Shown: piece after piece, positions 14,811-22,479 of the stretch
Numbering within the stretch: the first letter of the stretch is position 1
How the letters are laid out: each line of letters begins with the position of its first letter
Source: Deltaproteobacteria bacterium
GTDB taxonomy: Bacteria > Bdellovibrionota > JACOXK01
DNA: 26,222 nucleotides
Assembly (NCBI GenBank): GCA_016186995.1
Contig: JACPKQ010000013.1
Location: forward strand, 1 to 26,222
Direction of reading: 5' to 3'
The notes under the pieces: generated by a model
The model's database searches: none
The model's input: only the letters and a program-made list of their open reading frames with translations
What the model was told of the DNA's origin: nothing
Translations under genes and position numbers: made by a program

Positions 14811-14997
14811 ACGGAAGCTAAGAGCTCTTGCTAAGATTGCGAGAGAACGCAGCAATCGAAGCTTAGAGCTCAAGCTGGAGACCTTCTCTTTGTGAGAACG
14901 AGCCTGAAAGGCGAAGATCGAACCTAGAGAAGGCGGTATGGTGAATAACTTATGGAGATGAGGGGGTTCTGGGTGAATCTGGAACGAGGAAGTTGGT

Positions 14998-15095
14998 GGA
15001 AGTGTAAGGGAATCGAACCCTCCATAGTTTTTCTTTAAGAAAAACTATCACTGGATTTGAAGTCCAGGAAGCGCACCAGCCACTTATCCACTTCC
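14998..15095 (-). tRNA. selC: tRNA-Sec (UCA anticodon)
   Basis: A 98-nt selenocysteine tRNA on the minus strand. The anticodon arm CTGGA-CTTCAAA-TCCAG carries UCA and matches E. coli selC as I recall it. The acceptor begins GGAAGTG and pairs with CACTTCC; the eighth pair, expected in bacterial tRNA-Sec, is a G-A mismatch. The T-arm is GAGGG-TTCGATT-CCCTT. The variable arm is long, an 11-bp stem (ATAGTTTTTCT with its complement and a 3-nt loop). An A and an encoded CCA follow. It reads UGA as selenocysteine, so SelA, SelB and selenoproteins should be encoded elsewhere in the genome; none was recognised in this window. Confidence 0.93.
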
Positions 15096-15109
15096 AATCT
15101 CTTTTGGGA

Positions 15110-15138
15110 ACTTTATTGAAAATGAAATCTCATGTCAA
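15110..15138 (-). promoter_or_regulatory. selC: selC promoter
   Basis: On the minus strand a consensus TTGACA (15133-15138), a 17-bp spacer and TAAAGT (15110-15115) place the transcription start near 15103, just ahead of the tRNA 5' end at 15095. It lies across the start of the divergent TPR gene. Confidence 0.65.
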
Positions 15139-16945
15139 ATTCATAGTGGCTTTCTCTCTTGTTTTCATTGTTTTTATTTTTTTAGGTATTCAAGATTATA
15201 TTCCTTTGAACGGACAAAAAACACAGAAAAAAGATACACTGCTCATTCCTCAAGAAAGCTTTCCTAAAAGTTTTTATAAAGAATACTCTTATCAATTTAA
15301 AAATATCTTTGAGATTGATAAAACACAAGATCAGGATGCACAATATTATTTTTACTATCTATCAGGACTGCAACTCCTTGATAACGAGAAATTAGAAGAA
15401 GCCGTTCAAAAACTAGAACAAGCTTTAGAATATAATAAAAAAAGTATTCCTTTAAGCATCACCCTAGCACAAGCCTATGTTCGAATGGGAAATTACGACA
15501 AAGCTGAAAAACTGTGCCAAAAAGTTCTTAAAGAAGACCCACAAAATACAGATGCTCATTCCATATTGGCACTCATCCACAGTGCAACTCAAAAATACCA
15601 CAATGCCATAAGTGATCTTAAAAAACTTCTAGAAATCGATGCTGAAAATGAAGAAGCCCTTTCACAACTGATCAATCTCACAAATAAAACAGGTGATTGG
15701 AAAGAAACAATTAAACTTTTGGAAAAATATGTTCACAAAAACCCTGATTCTTCAAGAGGGTATTACCTTTTAGGTCGTGCGTACATACAAGAAAATAATC
15801 TCTCTCAAGCCCTTAAAAACCTTGAAAAAGCTTTAAAAAAAGATTCTGATTTTACAGAAGCAGCTTATCTCATAGGGCTTATCTATGAACAACAAGGCAA
15901 AAAAGAACAAGCTCTTAGCTTTTTTATGAATTATGTTCACAAAAATCCAGATAATATTTTTATTCACAAACATATCGTAAGACTTCTTACAGATTCGGAA
16001 GATTACCAGAAAGCCATTCGATATCTTAAAGAAAGGGCTCAAGCTTACCCAGAGAAAATTGTTTTCAAACTTCAACTAGCAAGATTGTATGTCGAAATGA
16101 AAAAGATTAAAGACGCTATTAAAGAATTAAACGCTCTCTTGGAAGTAGAACCCAGCTCTGATGAAGCACGCTACACACTTGCCCTTCTTCATCTACAACA
16201 GAAAAACTACGACTCATCTATGAAAGAGCTTGAAAAAATTTCACCCACTTCAAAATATTATAGAGAGGCTGTTATCCAACAAATTTTTTATTATCACCGT
16301 GATAAAAAAGACACTGAAAAAGCGATTCAAATACTTGAAACGGCCATGAAAAAGAAAGATGATGAACTTCACTTTTATAATACCCTAGCAAGTCTTTATG
16401 AATCTCAAGAAAAACAGGTAGAAGCTCTCACAATATTAGAAAAAGGACTTCAAAAATTTCCTAAAGATGAATCACTTCTCTATTACATAGGCACTCTTTA
16501 CGACAAAACAAAAAATACCAAAAAAAGTATAGAAACCATGGAGAAGCTCATTGAAATCAATCCAAATCATGCTGATGCCCTTAATTTTGTGAGTTATACT
16601 TATGCACTTCAGAAAGAAAAACTGGAACAGGCTCAAGAAATGGCACTTAAGGCTTTTAAATTAAAACCCAAAAGTGGCCACATTGCAGATACACTAGGGT
16701 GGATCTATTACCAATTAGGAAACTATCCACAATCGCTGAAATATCTTCTTAAAGCAGAAAAGCTAGAACCCAAAGAACCCGTCATAAAATTCCACCTAGG
16801 AGAAACTTATCTTAAACTTGGAAAAATAAAAAATGCTTTACAACTTTACGAACAAGCCCTTGAATTAAAACCTGAACACAATGACCTGGTCCAAATCAAA
16901 GAAAGAATTGAAGATCTTAAAAAACGACATCCCGCCTCTCCTTGA
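15122..16945 (+). CDS. Membrane-anchored tetratricopeptide-repeat protein
   Basis: A 607-residue TPR protein. The ATG at 15122 is preferred over a TTG at 15104 because it opens a clean N-terminal anchor (MKSHVKFIVAFSLVFIVFIF, then a charged linker). From about residue 75 to the end there is a nearly continuous array of 34-residue TPR units with the usual W/L-G-Y-A-F-A-P spacing, for example KLEEAVQKLEQALEYNKK, PDNIFIHKHIVRLL and GHIADTLGWIYYQLGNY. Such arrays are protein-binding scaffolds; most of this one should lie in the periplasm. Its last codons overlap the next gene, a LolB-like lipoprotein, by 65 bp, so the two likely work together at the envelope. In deltaproteobacteria a TPR protein is often found beside a DUF4292-type lipoprotein. 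The partner is unknown. Confidence 0.88.
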   Translation: MKSHVKFIVAFSLVFIVFIFLGIQDYIPLNGQKTQKKDTLLIPQESFPKSFYKEYSYQFKNIFEIDKTQDQDAQYYFYYLSGLQLLDNEKLEEAVQKLEQALEYNKKSIPLSITLAQAYVRMGNYDKAEKLCQKVLKEDPQNTDAHSILALIHSATQKYHNAISDLKKLLEIDAENEEALSQLINLTNKTGDWKETIKLLEKYVHKNPDSSRGYYLLGRAYIQENNLSQALKNLEKALKKDSDFTEAAYLIGLIYEQQGKKEQALSFFMNYVHKNPDNIFIHKHIVRLLTDSEDYQKAIRYLKERAQAYPEKIVFKLQLARLYVEMKKIKDAIKELNALLEVEPSSDEARYTLALLHLQQKNYDSSMKELEKISPTSKYYREAVIQQIFYYHRDKKDTEKAIQILETAMKKKDDELHFYNTLASLYESQEKQVEALTILEKGLQKFPKDESLLYYIGTLYDKTKNTKKSIETMEKLIEINPNHADALNFVSYTYALQKEKLEQAQEMALKAFKLKPKSGHIADTLGWIYYQLGNYPQSLKYLLKAEKLEPKEPVIKFHLGETYLKLGKIKNALQLYEQALELKPEHNDLVQIKERIEDLKKRHPASP

Positions 16946-17735
16946 AAACAAGAATGTTATTTTTCTTTTTTCTTTCTTTCTCTGTCTTTTTCTATCCCAT
17001 TGTTCTACTCTCAAAAGAGCGCCTCGAGAAAAACCTCAACATATTCTTTCTGACTCTAAGAAAGTTTTAGATCAATATTATTATCTCTCTAAACAAAAAC
17101 AAAGTATCAAAGCTCAAGGTAAAATAAGGATTCAAGATGGCAGAAGAAAGTATGCTTTTGATTTTTTGATGGCGGCAAACCACCCCTCTTCTTTGAGACT
17201 TGAAGCAGAACACTCTTTAGGGGGAACCCTTGCTATTATTGTAACTAACCCATCTCAATTTATTTATTACGATCTTACAAAAAACACCCTTTACAGGGGA
17301 ACCAATACACTTCCTATTCTTCCTTATTATTTTCCTTATCATTTCACAAAAGAAGAACTCGTGGGGTGTTTAACACTTCAATTTCCACTACCTCGGAAAA
17401 TTAAAGATGCGCATCTCGAGTTTAACAATCAAGATAACACCTATCTTCTTACCTTTTCGAACAAAAACAAATTCTGGAAAGTCTCTTTAGATCCTCACCA
17501 CTTTTTTACTCTTGATCTTGAGATTCGAAATTCACAAAATAAAGCAGAATTAGAAATCAGTTATTATCAATTTAAAAAAATAGGTAAAAACAAATTTCTC
17601 CCTCAACTGATTAAACTTCACTCTCCTTTAGAAGGTACCCAAGCAGAAATCTCTTTTTCCGAAATAGAAACACCCCCCCATCTTTCCCCCAACTTTTTTA
17701 AGCTATCCGTCCCCACACCCGCACCTTTATTTTGA
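16881..17735 (+). CDS. LolB/DUF4292-like outer-membrane lipoprotein
   Basis: A protein of up to 284 residues. The hydrophobic segment VIFLFSFFLCLFLSHC ends in Cys41, a lipobox-like LSHC with an unusual His at -1. The start is uncertain: ATG at 16881 gives a long N-terminal extension inside the TPR gene, and TTG at 16908 is an alternative. The mature part (SIKAQGKIRIQDGRRKYAFDFLMAANHPSSLRLEAE, LGGTLAIIVTNPSQFIYYD, EISYYQFKKI) matches the half-barrel pattern of LolB-like and DUF4292 lipoproteins, which bind lipid or lipoprotein chains. It is coupled to the TPR gene. The fold call is moderate; a role in lipoprotein or glycan export is inferred. Confidence 0.72.
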   Translation: MTWSKSKKELKILKNDIPPLLENKNVIFLFSFFLCLFLSHCSTLKRAPREKPQHILSDSKKVLDQYYYLSKQKQSIKAQGKIRIQDGRRKYAFDFLMAANHPSSLRLEAEHSLGGTLAIIVTNPSQFIYYDLTKNTLYRGTNTLPILPYYFPYHFTKEELVGCLTLQFPLPRKIKDAHLEFNNQDNTYLLTFSNKNKFWKVSLDPHHFFTLDLEIRNSQNKAELEISYYQFKKIGKNKFLPQLIKLHSPLEGTQAEISFSEIETPPHLSPNFFKLSVPTPAPLF

Positions 17736-17876
17736 ATTCGTGTTTATGTGAGGAAATGGTCTGACGTATCCATGAGAGAATTGGGGCGCTGCCCCCAATT
17801 CAGAACCAAAGTTGAATAAATCCTAGATTCCAGCTTTCGCTGGAATGACAGGAAAGCCATTTCAAGAACCAAAGTA
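17736..17876 (-). repeat. Composite hairpin element, family C-like frame with a different core (copy 4)
   Basis: On the minus strand the frame GGTTCTT, GAAATGG, core, CCATTTC, TCACATAAACACGAATTC is kept (arms 17753-17759 and 17857-17863). The core is different: a dRS3-like hairpin ATTCCAGC-GAAA-GCTGGAAT at 17825-17844 and a perfect GAATTGGGG/CCCCAATTC hairpin (17778-17801). The edge touches the stop codon of the lipoprotein gene. No gene lies here. Confidence 0.6.
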
Positions 17877-17925
17877 TTTAAGAATAAAATTAGCCGTTGC
17901 CTAAAGGGGTGAGGTTTATTATAGA

Positions 17926-18936
17926 ATGAGATTCATGGCAGAAACTCTTTTGAGTGTTGAAAATCTAAGAACCTGCTTCCACACAGAAGCAGGTGCACTC
18001 TATGCTGTTGATGATGTCAGTTTCCACATTGAAAAGGGAAAAACATTGGGCCTTGTTGGAGAAAGTGGATGCGGAAAATCTGTGACTTCTCTTTCTATCA
18101 TGAAACTGTTACCCACCCCACCTAGCGAAATTACCTCTGGAAAAATTCTTTTTAAAGGAAGAGATTTACTGAAGCTCGACCCCGAAGAAATGCGTTCTAT
18201 TCGAGGTAATGAAATTGCCATGATTTTTCAAGAACCCATGACTTCTCTCAATCCCGTTTTTACAATTGGAAACCAAATTTCTGAAGCTATCGAAGTCCAC
18301 CAAGATCTTTCAAGAAGTGAAATTAGAAAACGCACTATAGACATGATTCGTGTTGTAGGTATTCCAGATCCAGAAAAAAGACTTCAAGAATACCCTCATC
18401 AATTAAGTGGTGGAATGCGTCAAAGGGTTATGATTGCGATGGCACTTTCCTGCAATCCAGAGCTTCTCATTGCTGATGAGCCTTCAACAGCACTTGATGT
18501 CACTATTCAAGCTCAAATACTCGATCTTCTGAAAGATCTTCAGAAAAAATTTCACATGTCTATTCTCATGATCACTCATGATCTGGGTGTTATTGCTGAA
18601 ACAGCCGATCACGTTGCAGTGATGTATGCAGGGAAAATTGTAGAGTATTCAGATGTAAGAACCATTTTTAAAAATCCTCTTCATCCATACACTATTGGGC
18701 TTTTAGAAAGCTTACCCACAATTAAAGACGCAGAACACCACAGAAAAGAATTAAAAACAATTCCAGGTATTGTTCCTGATCTTATTAATATTCCAGAAGG
18801 ATGTCGATTTAACGATCGCTGCAGTCGTGCTACACCAGAATGCCGGCAAGCAGAACCTGTTTTAGAGGAAGTAGAACCAGGACACTGGGTGCGCTGCATT
18901 CATTGGGATCAAAAAAACGGGGTTAAAACTACATGA
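17926..18936 (+). CDS. dppD: Oligopeptide/dipeptide ABC transporter ATPase, DppD/OppD type
   Basis: A 336-residue ABC ATPase energising peptide (or nickel/sugar-type) uptake at the inner membrane. Walker A is GESGCGKS (45-52), the Q-loop [10 protein letters not shown], the signature LSGGMRQR, Walker [13 protein letters not shown] and the H-loop ITHD. The C-terminal oligopeptide-type domain has [10 protein letters not shown] and four cysteines C293, C299, C306 and C324, which in this family can hold an iron-sulfur cluster. The start may be 17926 or the ATG at 17935; GAGG near 17908 favours the first. It overlaps the DppF gene by 4 bp (ATGA). No substrate-binding protein or permease lies beside it, so the substrate is open. 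Confidence 0.93.
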   Translation: MRFMAETLLSVENLRTCFHTEAGALYAVDDVSFHIEKGKTLGLVGESGCGKSVTSLSIMKLLPTPPSEITSGKILFKGRDLLKLDPEEMRSIRGNEIAMIFQEPMTSLNPVFTIGNQISEAIEVHQDLSRSEIRKRTIDMIRVVGIPDPEKRLQEYPHQLSGGMRQRVMIAMALSCNPELLIADEPSTALDVTIQAQILDLLKDLQKKFHMSILMITHDLGVIAETADHVAVMYAGKIVEYSDVRTIFKNPLHPYTIGLLESLPTIKDAEHHRKELKTIPGIVPDLINIPEGCRFNDRCSRATPECRQAEPVLEEVEPGHWVRCIHWDQKNGVKTT

Positions 18937-19913
18937 CGCAACCACCCATTCTTCTTAAAGTCCAAAATCTTGTTAAGCACTTTCCTTTAAAAGGTGGCAT
19001 CTTTTCCCGCCAAGTTGGGTCTGTAAAAGCTGTGAATGGAGTTTCTCTTGAAATTAAAAAAGGAGAAACACTCGGCCTTGTTGGAGAAAGTGGATGCGGA
19101 AAATCAACCTTGGGTAGAATGATTTTAAGACTTTTAGAGCCTACTTCCGGCGAAGTGTTTCTTGATGGAGAAAATATTCTTGAATACGGGCGGAAAAAAA
19201 TGCTTCGTGTTCGAAGACGCATGCAAATTATTTTTCAAGACCCCTATGCCTCTTTAAATCCACGCATGACAATTAAAAGCATTCTCTCAGAACCTGTTAA
19301 GGTTCATAAACTTGTTAAAAACAAACGGGAACTCAAAGAACGTTTAGAAGAACTCTTAAATATTGTAGGTCTAAGACCGAGCGCCTTAAACCGCTACCCC
19401 CATGAGTTTAGTGGTGGCCAACGTCAAAGAATAGGTATTGCACGAGCTCTTGCTGTAAAGCCAGAATTTATTGTTGCAGATGAACCTGTTTCAGCACTGG
19501 ACGTTTCGATTCAAGCCCAAATTATTAATTTAATGAAAGATCTTCAAAATAAATTTAACCTTGCTTACCTGTTTGTAGCTCACGATCTTAATGTTGTTGA
19601 ATATGTGAGTGATCGAGTGGCTGTTATGTATTTAGGGTATATTGTTGAGCTTGCACCCAGTGATAGAATTTACAAAAATCCACTTCATCCTTATACACAA
19701 GCACTTCTCTCTGCCATTCCACAACCCGATCCGGAAAAAAAATCAAATCGAATCTTACTGAAAGGAGACATTCCAAGCCCTATTAATCTGCCTTCGGGCT
19801 GTGTTTTTCACACGCGCTGCCACTTTGCTATTGTAGGTGAGTGTAAAAGAACCATGCCAGAGCTTGTTGAAAAAGAACCCGGTCATTTTGTCGCCTGCCA
19901 CTTAGTAGAATAA
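18933..19913 (+). CDS. dppF: Oligopeptide/dipeptide ABC transporter ATPase, DppF/OppF type
   Basis: A 326-residue partner ATPase of the preceding gene. Walker A is GESGCGKST (51-59), the Q-loop [13 protein letters not shown], the signature [15 protein letters not shown], Walker [13 protein letters not shown] and the H-loop [10 protein letters not shown]. The oligopeptide C-terminal domain follows, with [12 protein letters not shown] and cysteines C290, C296, C304 and C322. The protein forms the ATPase heterodimer with DppD. It is translationally coupled to that gene. The permease and binding-protein genes expected next to this pair are missing on both sides. Confidence 0.93.
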   Translation: MTQPPILLKVQNLVKHFPLKGGIFSRQVGSVKAVNGVSLEIKKGETLGLVGESGCGKSTLGRMILRLLEPTSGEVFLDGENILEYGRKKMLRVRRRMQIIFQDPYASLNPRMTIKSILSEPVKVHKLVKNKRELKERLEELLNIVGLRPSALNRYPHEFSGGQRQRIGIARALAVKPEFIVADEPVSALDVSIQAQIINLMKDLQNKFNLAYLFVAHDLNVVEYVSDRVAVMYLGYIVELAPSDRIYKNPLHPYTQALLSAIPQPDPEKKSNRILLKGDIPSPINLPSGCVFHTRCHFAIVGECKRTMPELVEKEPGHFVACHLVE

Positions 19914-19956
19914 AAAGCTCGTGTTCAAAAAGCACTCTGTCAGGTTTATACACTCG

Positions 19957-19985
19957 TTGAAAAAGCCTAAAATCTAAGCTAGAAT
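19957..19985 (+). promoter_or_regulatory. Sigma-70 promoter of the response regulator gene
   Basis: TTGAAA (19957-19962), a 17-bp spacer and TAGAAT (19980-19985) place transcription near 19992. An AGAGGAAAGG Shine-Dalgarno region precedes the ATG at 20030. Confidence 0.55.
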
Positions 19986-20029
19986 GAAATAAGTTAGTTG
20001 TGTAAAGTCCCCTAAGAGGAAAGGTGTTC

Positions 20030-20524
20030 ATGAAAGGAAAAAATCCACAAAATATTTCTACAAAAGAGCTTGAAAAAAAAATTGAAGAAATCAAAAAGCA
20101 AAAGATTCTAAAAAATAAAATCGTTTCACTCACCGATTATAGAAAAGCAACAAATCCCCATTACATTTTAGTTGTGGATGACGATCAATCCACCCGTCAT
20201 GCCGTTAAAAGAATTTTTGAAAAAGATGGTTTTGAAGTTCTTGAAGCAACAGACGGCACTGAACTTGTAAGAATTTTAGAAGCTCACCCTTTGGATGCTA
20301 TTCTTCTCGATATTAAACTCCCCTGGGTTGATGGTTATGATCTTTGTAAACTCATCAAACAACATGACGAATTTAAAAATGTTCCCCTTGTTTTTCTTTC
20401 TGGCAAAACAAGTGAAATTGAAATTAAAAAAGGTTTTGAAGCTGGATGCGATGAGTATGTAACAAAACCTTTCGAGGTTGCTGATATCACAACTAAGGTC
20501 AAAAACCTGATCAATAAGTCTTAA
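20030..20524 (+). CDS. Single-domain response regulator
   Basis: A 164-residue two-component receiver. ATG at 20030 is chosen over GTG at 20024 for its better ribosome-site spacing. Residues 10-35 are a charged, Lys/Glu-rich helix, likely a coiled coil. The REC domain spans about 44-160, with acidic pocket D50-D52, phospho-acceptor D94 (LLDIKLPW), S124 and K146 (TKPF). There is no output domain, so it would act through protein contacts, as in CheY or SpdR-like phosphorelays. No histidine kinase is nearby. It has its own promoter and is followed by comM after 112 bp. Confidence 0.92.
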   Translation: MKGKNPQNISTKELEKKIEEIKKQKILKNKIVSLTDYRKATNPHYILVVDDDQSTRHAVKRIFEKDGFEVLEATDGTELVRILEAHPLDAILLDIKLPWVDGYDLCKLIKQHDEFKNVPLVFLSGKTSEIEIKKGFEAGCDEYVTKPFEVADITTKVKNLINKS

Positions 20525-20570
20525 AAGGATTTAAAAAATAGTGTGTCACTTGAAATACACTGTCCTATTT

Positions 20571-20599
20571 TGACACAGTTTTAATCCCATTTTAAGTTC
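20571..20599 (+). promoter_or_regulatory. Possible comM promoter
   Basis: TTGACA (20571-20576), a spacer of about 17 bp and TAAGTT near 20594 precede the ComM start at 20637. The -35 is consensus and the -10 is weak. Confidence 0.35.
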
Positions 20600-20636
20600 A
20601 ACATAGCTGGCATGTGTTTTGCTTTACAAACAAAAC

Positions 20637-22154
20637 ATGATTGCAAAAACTTTTACAGGCTCTCTTTTAGGACTTACCTCACACCTTATTTCTGTTGAAA
20701 CCCATCTTCAATCAAATCTTCCATGTTTTAAAACAGTAGGACTTCCGGATGGAGTCATTAAAGAAAGTACAGAAAGAATCAAAGCTGCTATTCAAAACTC
20801 AAACTTTCAATTTCCTCAAAGAAAAGTGGTGGTGAATCTTGCCCCGGCCAATTTTAAAAAAGAAGGCAGTGGTTTTGATTTACCCATTGCTGTTTCTCTT
20901 TTAGTGGCTTCTCAAAAAGTTCCTGAAGAAAAAATAAAAAATACTTTGTTTTTAGGAGAGCTCTCTTTAAATGGAGAGGTAAAACCTATTCGAGGTGCTT
21001 TGGCACACCTTCTTATGGCAAAAAAATATGGACTTCAAGAAGTGATCTTGCCTTACGAAAATCTTAAAGAAGCTTCTCTTTTTACAGGAATTAAAATTAA
21101 AGGTACCCGTTCACTTCTTGAAACCATGAATTATCTTTTTGAAAAGGGTGATCTCTCTTCCCCACAAAATCAAAACTTCCCCATTTCTACACATAAAAAA
21201 ATTCGTCTAGAAGATATCGAGGGGCAAACAACAGGCAAAAGAGCTCTTCAAATTGCTGTTGCAGGTGGGCACCACATTCTTTTTATGGGCCCTCCTGGAA
21301 GTGGGAAAACACTACTTGCAAAATCTATTCCCTCAATTTTACCACTCTTAAGTCAAGAAGAAGCTCTCGAGGTTTCGAAAATTGAATCTATTCTTCAGGG
21401 TCATTTTTCTTTTTCTATGGAACCTCCATATGTTGCACCCCATCACACCATTTCTCATACAGCTCTCGTCGGTGGAGGAAGCATTCCTAAACCTGGGCTT
21501 GTTACCCAAGCTCACCACGGTGTTTTGTTTTTAGATGAGGTTGGAGAATTTGAAAAAAGATCTTTAGAGGTTTTAAGACAAGTTCTTGAAGAAAAAAAGA
21601 TTACAATTAACAGAGCTCAAGCAAGTGAGACTTTTCCTGCTCACTTTTCTTTAATACTTGCTACAAACCCATGCCCCTGTGGTTATTTTACCCATCCTGA
21701 AATTGCATGTACGTGTACGCCCCACATGATTCATCGTTACCGCTCAAAACTCTCAGGCCCTATTCTAGATAGAATTGATCTTCATCTTGAAATACAACCT
21801 ATTAAAAACTTTTTTATAAAAACAAAAACAGAACTCACCTCAGAAAAAGTAAAACAAAATATTATTCAAGCTCACACCTTACAAAAACATCGATTTAAGA
21901 ATTTAAATATTTCAAAAAATTCAGAAATTCCACCCACCCATATTTTTGAAATATGCAAACTGGATGATGAATCTAAAAAAGTACTTGAAAAAGCTATCAA
22001 CACATTTCATCTTTCTCACCGTGCTTTTCACAGTATTTTAAAGCTTGCTAGAACCATTGCCGATCTCGATCATAATCATAATATCCAGAAAAAACATATA
22101 CTTGAGGCACTTCAATTTAGAAGCACCATCGATAAAAACAGAGTGTTTTCATGA
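20637..22154 (+). CDS. comM: ComM/YifB-family AAA+ ATPase (Mg-chelatase-like)
   Basis: A 505-residue ATPase. The ATG at 20637 gives MIAKTFTGSLLGL, the normal start of the family; a TTG at 20619 would add six residues. The N-terminal domain carries FKTVGLPDGVIKESTERIKAAI and NLAPANFKKEGSGFDLPIA. The AAA+ core has Walker A GPPGSGKT (218-225), Walker B VLFLDEVGEF and arginine-rich downstream motifs. A Cys-rich patch CPCGYFTHPEIACTC and the C-terminal SHRAFHSILKLARTIADL follow. ComM is a hexameric helicase that extends branch migration during integration of DNA taken up by natural transformation, though it also occurs in species not known to be competent. No competence operon is present here. Confidence 0.95.
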   Translation: MIAKTFTGSLLGLTSHLISVETHLQSNLPCFKTVGLPDGVIKESTERIKAAIQNSNFQFPQRKVVVNLAPANFKKEGSGFDLPIAVSLLVASQKVPEEKIKNTLFLGELSLNGEVKPIRGALAHLLMAKKYGLQEVILPYENLKEASLFTGIKIKGTRSLLETMNYLFEKGDLSSPQNQNFPISTHKKIRLEDIEGQTTGKRALQIAVAGGHHILFMGPPGSGKTLLAKSIPSILPLLSQEEALEVSKIESILQGHFSFSMEPPYVAPHHTISHTALVGGGSIPKPGLVTQAHHGVLFLDEVGEFEKRSLEVLRQVLEEKKITINRAQASETFPAHFSLILATNPCPCGYFTHPEIACTCTPHMIHRYRSKLSGPILDRIDLHLEIQPIKNFFIKTKTELTSEKVKQNIIQAHTLQKHRFKNLNISKNSEIPPTHIFEICKLDDESKKVLEKAINTFHLSHRAFHSILKLARTIADLDHNHNIQKKHILEALQFRSTIDKNRVFS

Positions 22155-22227
22155 AGTTACCACCTCCATTTTCATACCTCTTTTCATAGAGTTACAAAGG
22201 CCTCTCTCAATCTACAACCTACTTTCC

Positions 22228-22236
22228 TGATATAAT
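22228..22236 (+). promoter_or_regulatory. Extended -10 promoter of the ncRNA
   Basis: TGATATAAT is a perfect extended -10 element (TGN-TATAAT). No good -35 lies upstream, as usual for extended -10 promoters. The expected start of transcription is near 22243. Confidence 0.6.
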
Positions 22237-22242
22237 GAAGGT

Positions 22243-22464
22243 AGAGAAGACAAACATAATATTTCTTCTCTAAGGGGTTTTGAGCTTTGCTAAGCGTGGG
22301 CAGCACACGGAAGTCGTGCGAAGACAAAGTGCCCTAAGCAAGCCTAACTAGATGGCGCAAAGCGAGACAAGAAGGTCTATGGATTAGGACGAAAAATTGT
22401 CGCTCTTTAGAGAGGATGAAGAACGAAGGAAGTGCATTGCCACTCCCTTCGTCCATTTTTTTTT
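22243..22464 (+). ncRNA. Unidentified structured small RNA
   Basis: The interval 22155-22479 has no convincing protein gene but has the marks of an RNA gene about 220 nt long. A perfect extended -10 lies just upstream and a strong intrinsic terminator at the end. In between, TAGAGAAGA (22242-22250) pairs with TCTTCTCTA (22264-22272). CTTCTCTAAGG (22265-22275) can instead pair with CTTTAGAGAGG (22405-22415) to close the whole molecule. Inside lie GGGCA/TGCCC, CACG-GAAGT-CGTG, CCTAA/TTAGG around TAGA/TCTA, and GAC/GTC stems. Signature sequences of RNase P RNA, tmRNA and SRP RNA are absent, and the branching is unlike the 6S RNA rod. Family unknown. Confidence 0.65.
22421..22464 (+). terminator. 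Intrinsic terminator of the ncRNA
   Basis: GAACGAAGGAAGTG and CACTCCCTTCGTCC form a stem with 12 of 14 pairs around CATTGC, followed by A and nine T (22456-22464). It is directional for the plus strand. Confidence 0.9.
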
Positions 22465-22479
22465 ACGATTTAACTTCGG

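Noticed and set aside
14784-14997. Second complete tRNA
   Set aside because: Only the 3' part (T-arm, acceptor strand, CCA) is present. No 5' acceptor strand or anticodon arm can be found upstream of it on the minus strand.
14998-17735. Selenoprotein gene near selC
   Set aside because: None of the plausible genes continues with homologous sequence past an in-frame TGA, and no SECIS-like element was recognised.
22243-22464. RNase P RNA, tmRNA, SRP RNA or 6S RNA
   Set aside because: I could not find the GAGGAAAGTCC motif of RNase P, a tRNA-like domain with a tag frame, the SRP GGAAG/AGCA loop pair, or the rod shape of 6S. A database search could still change this.
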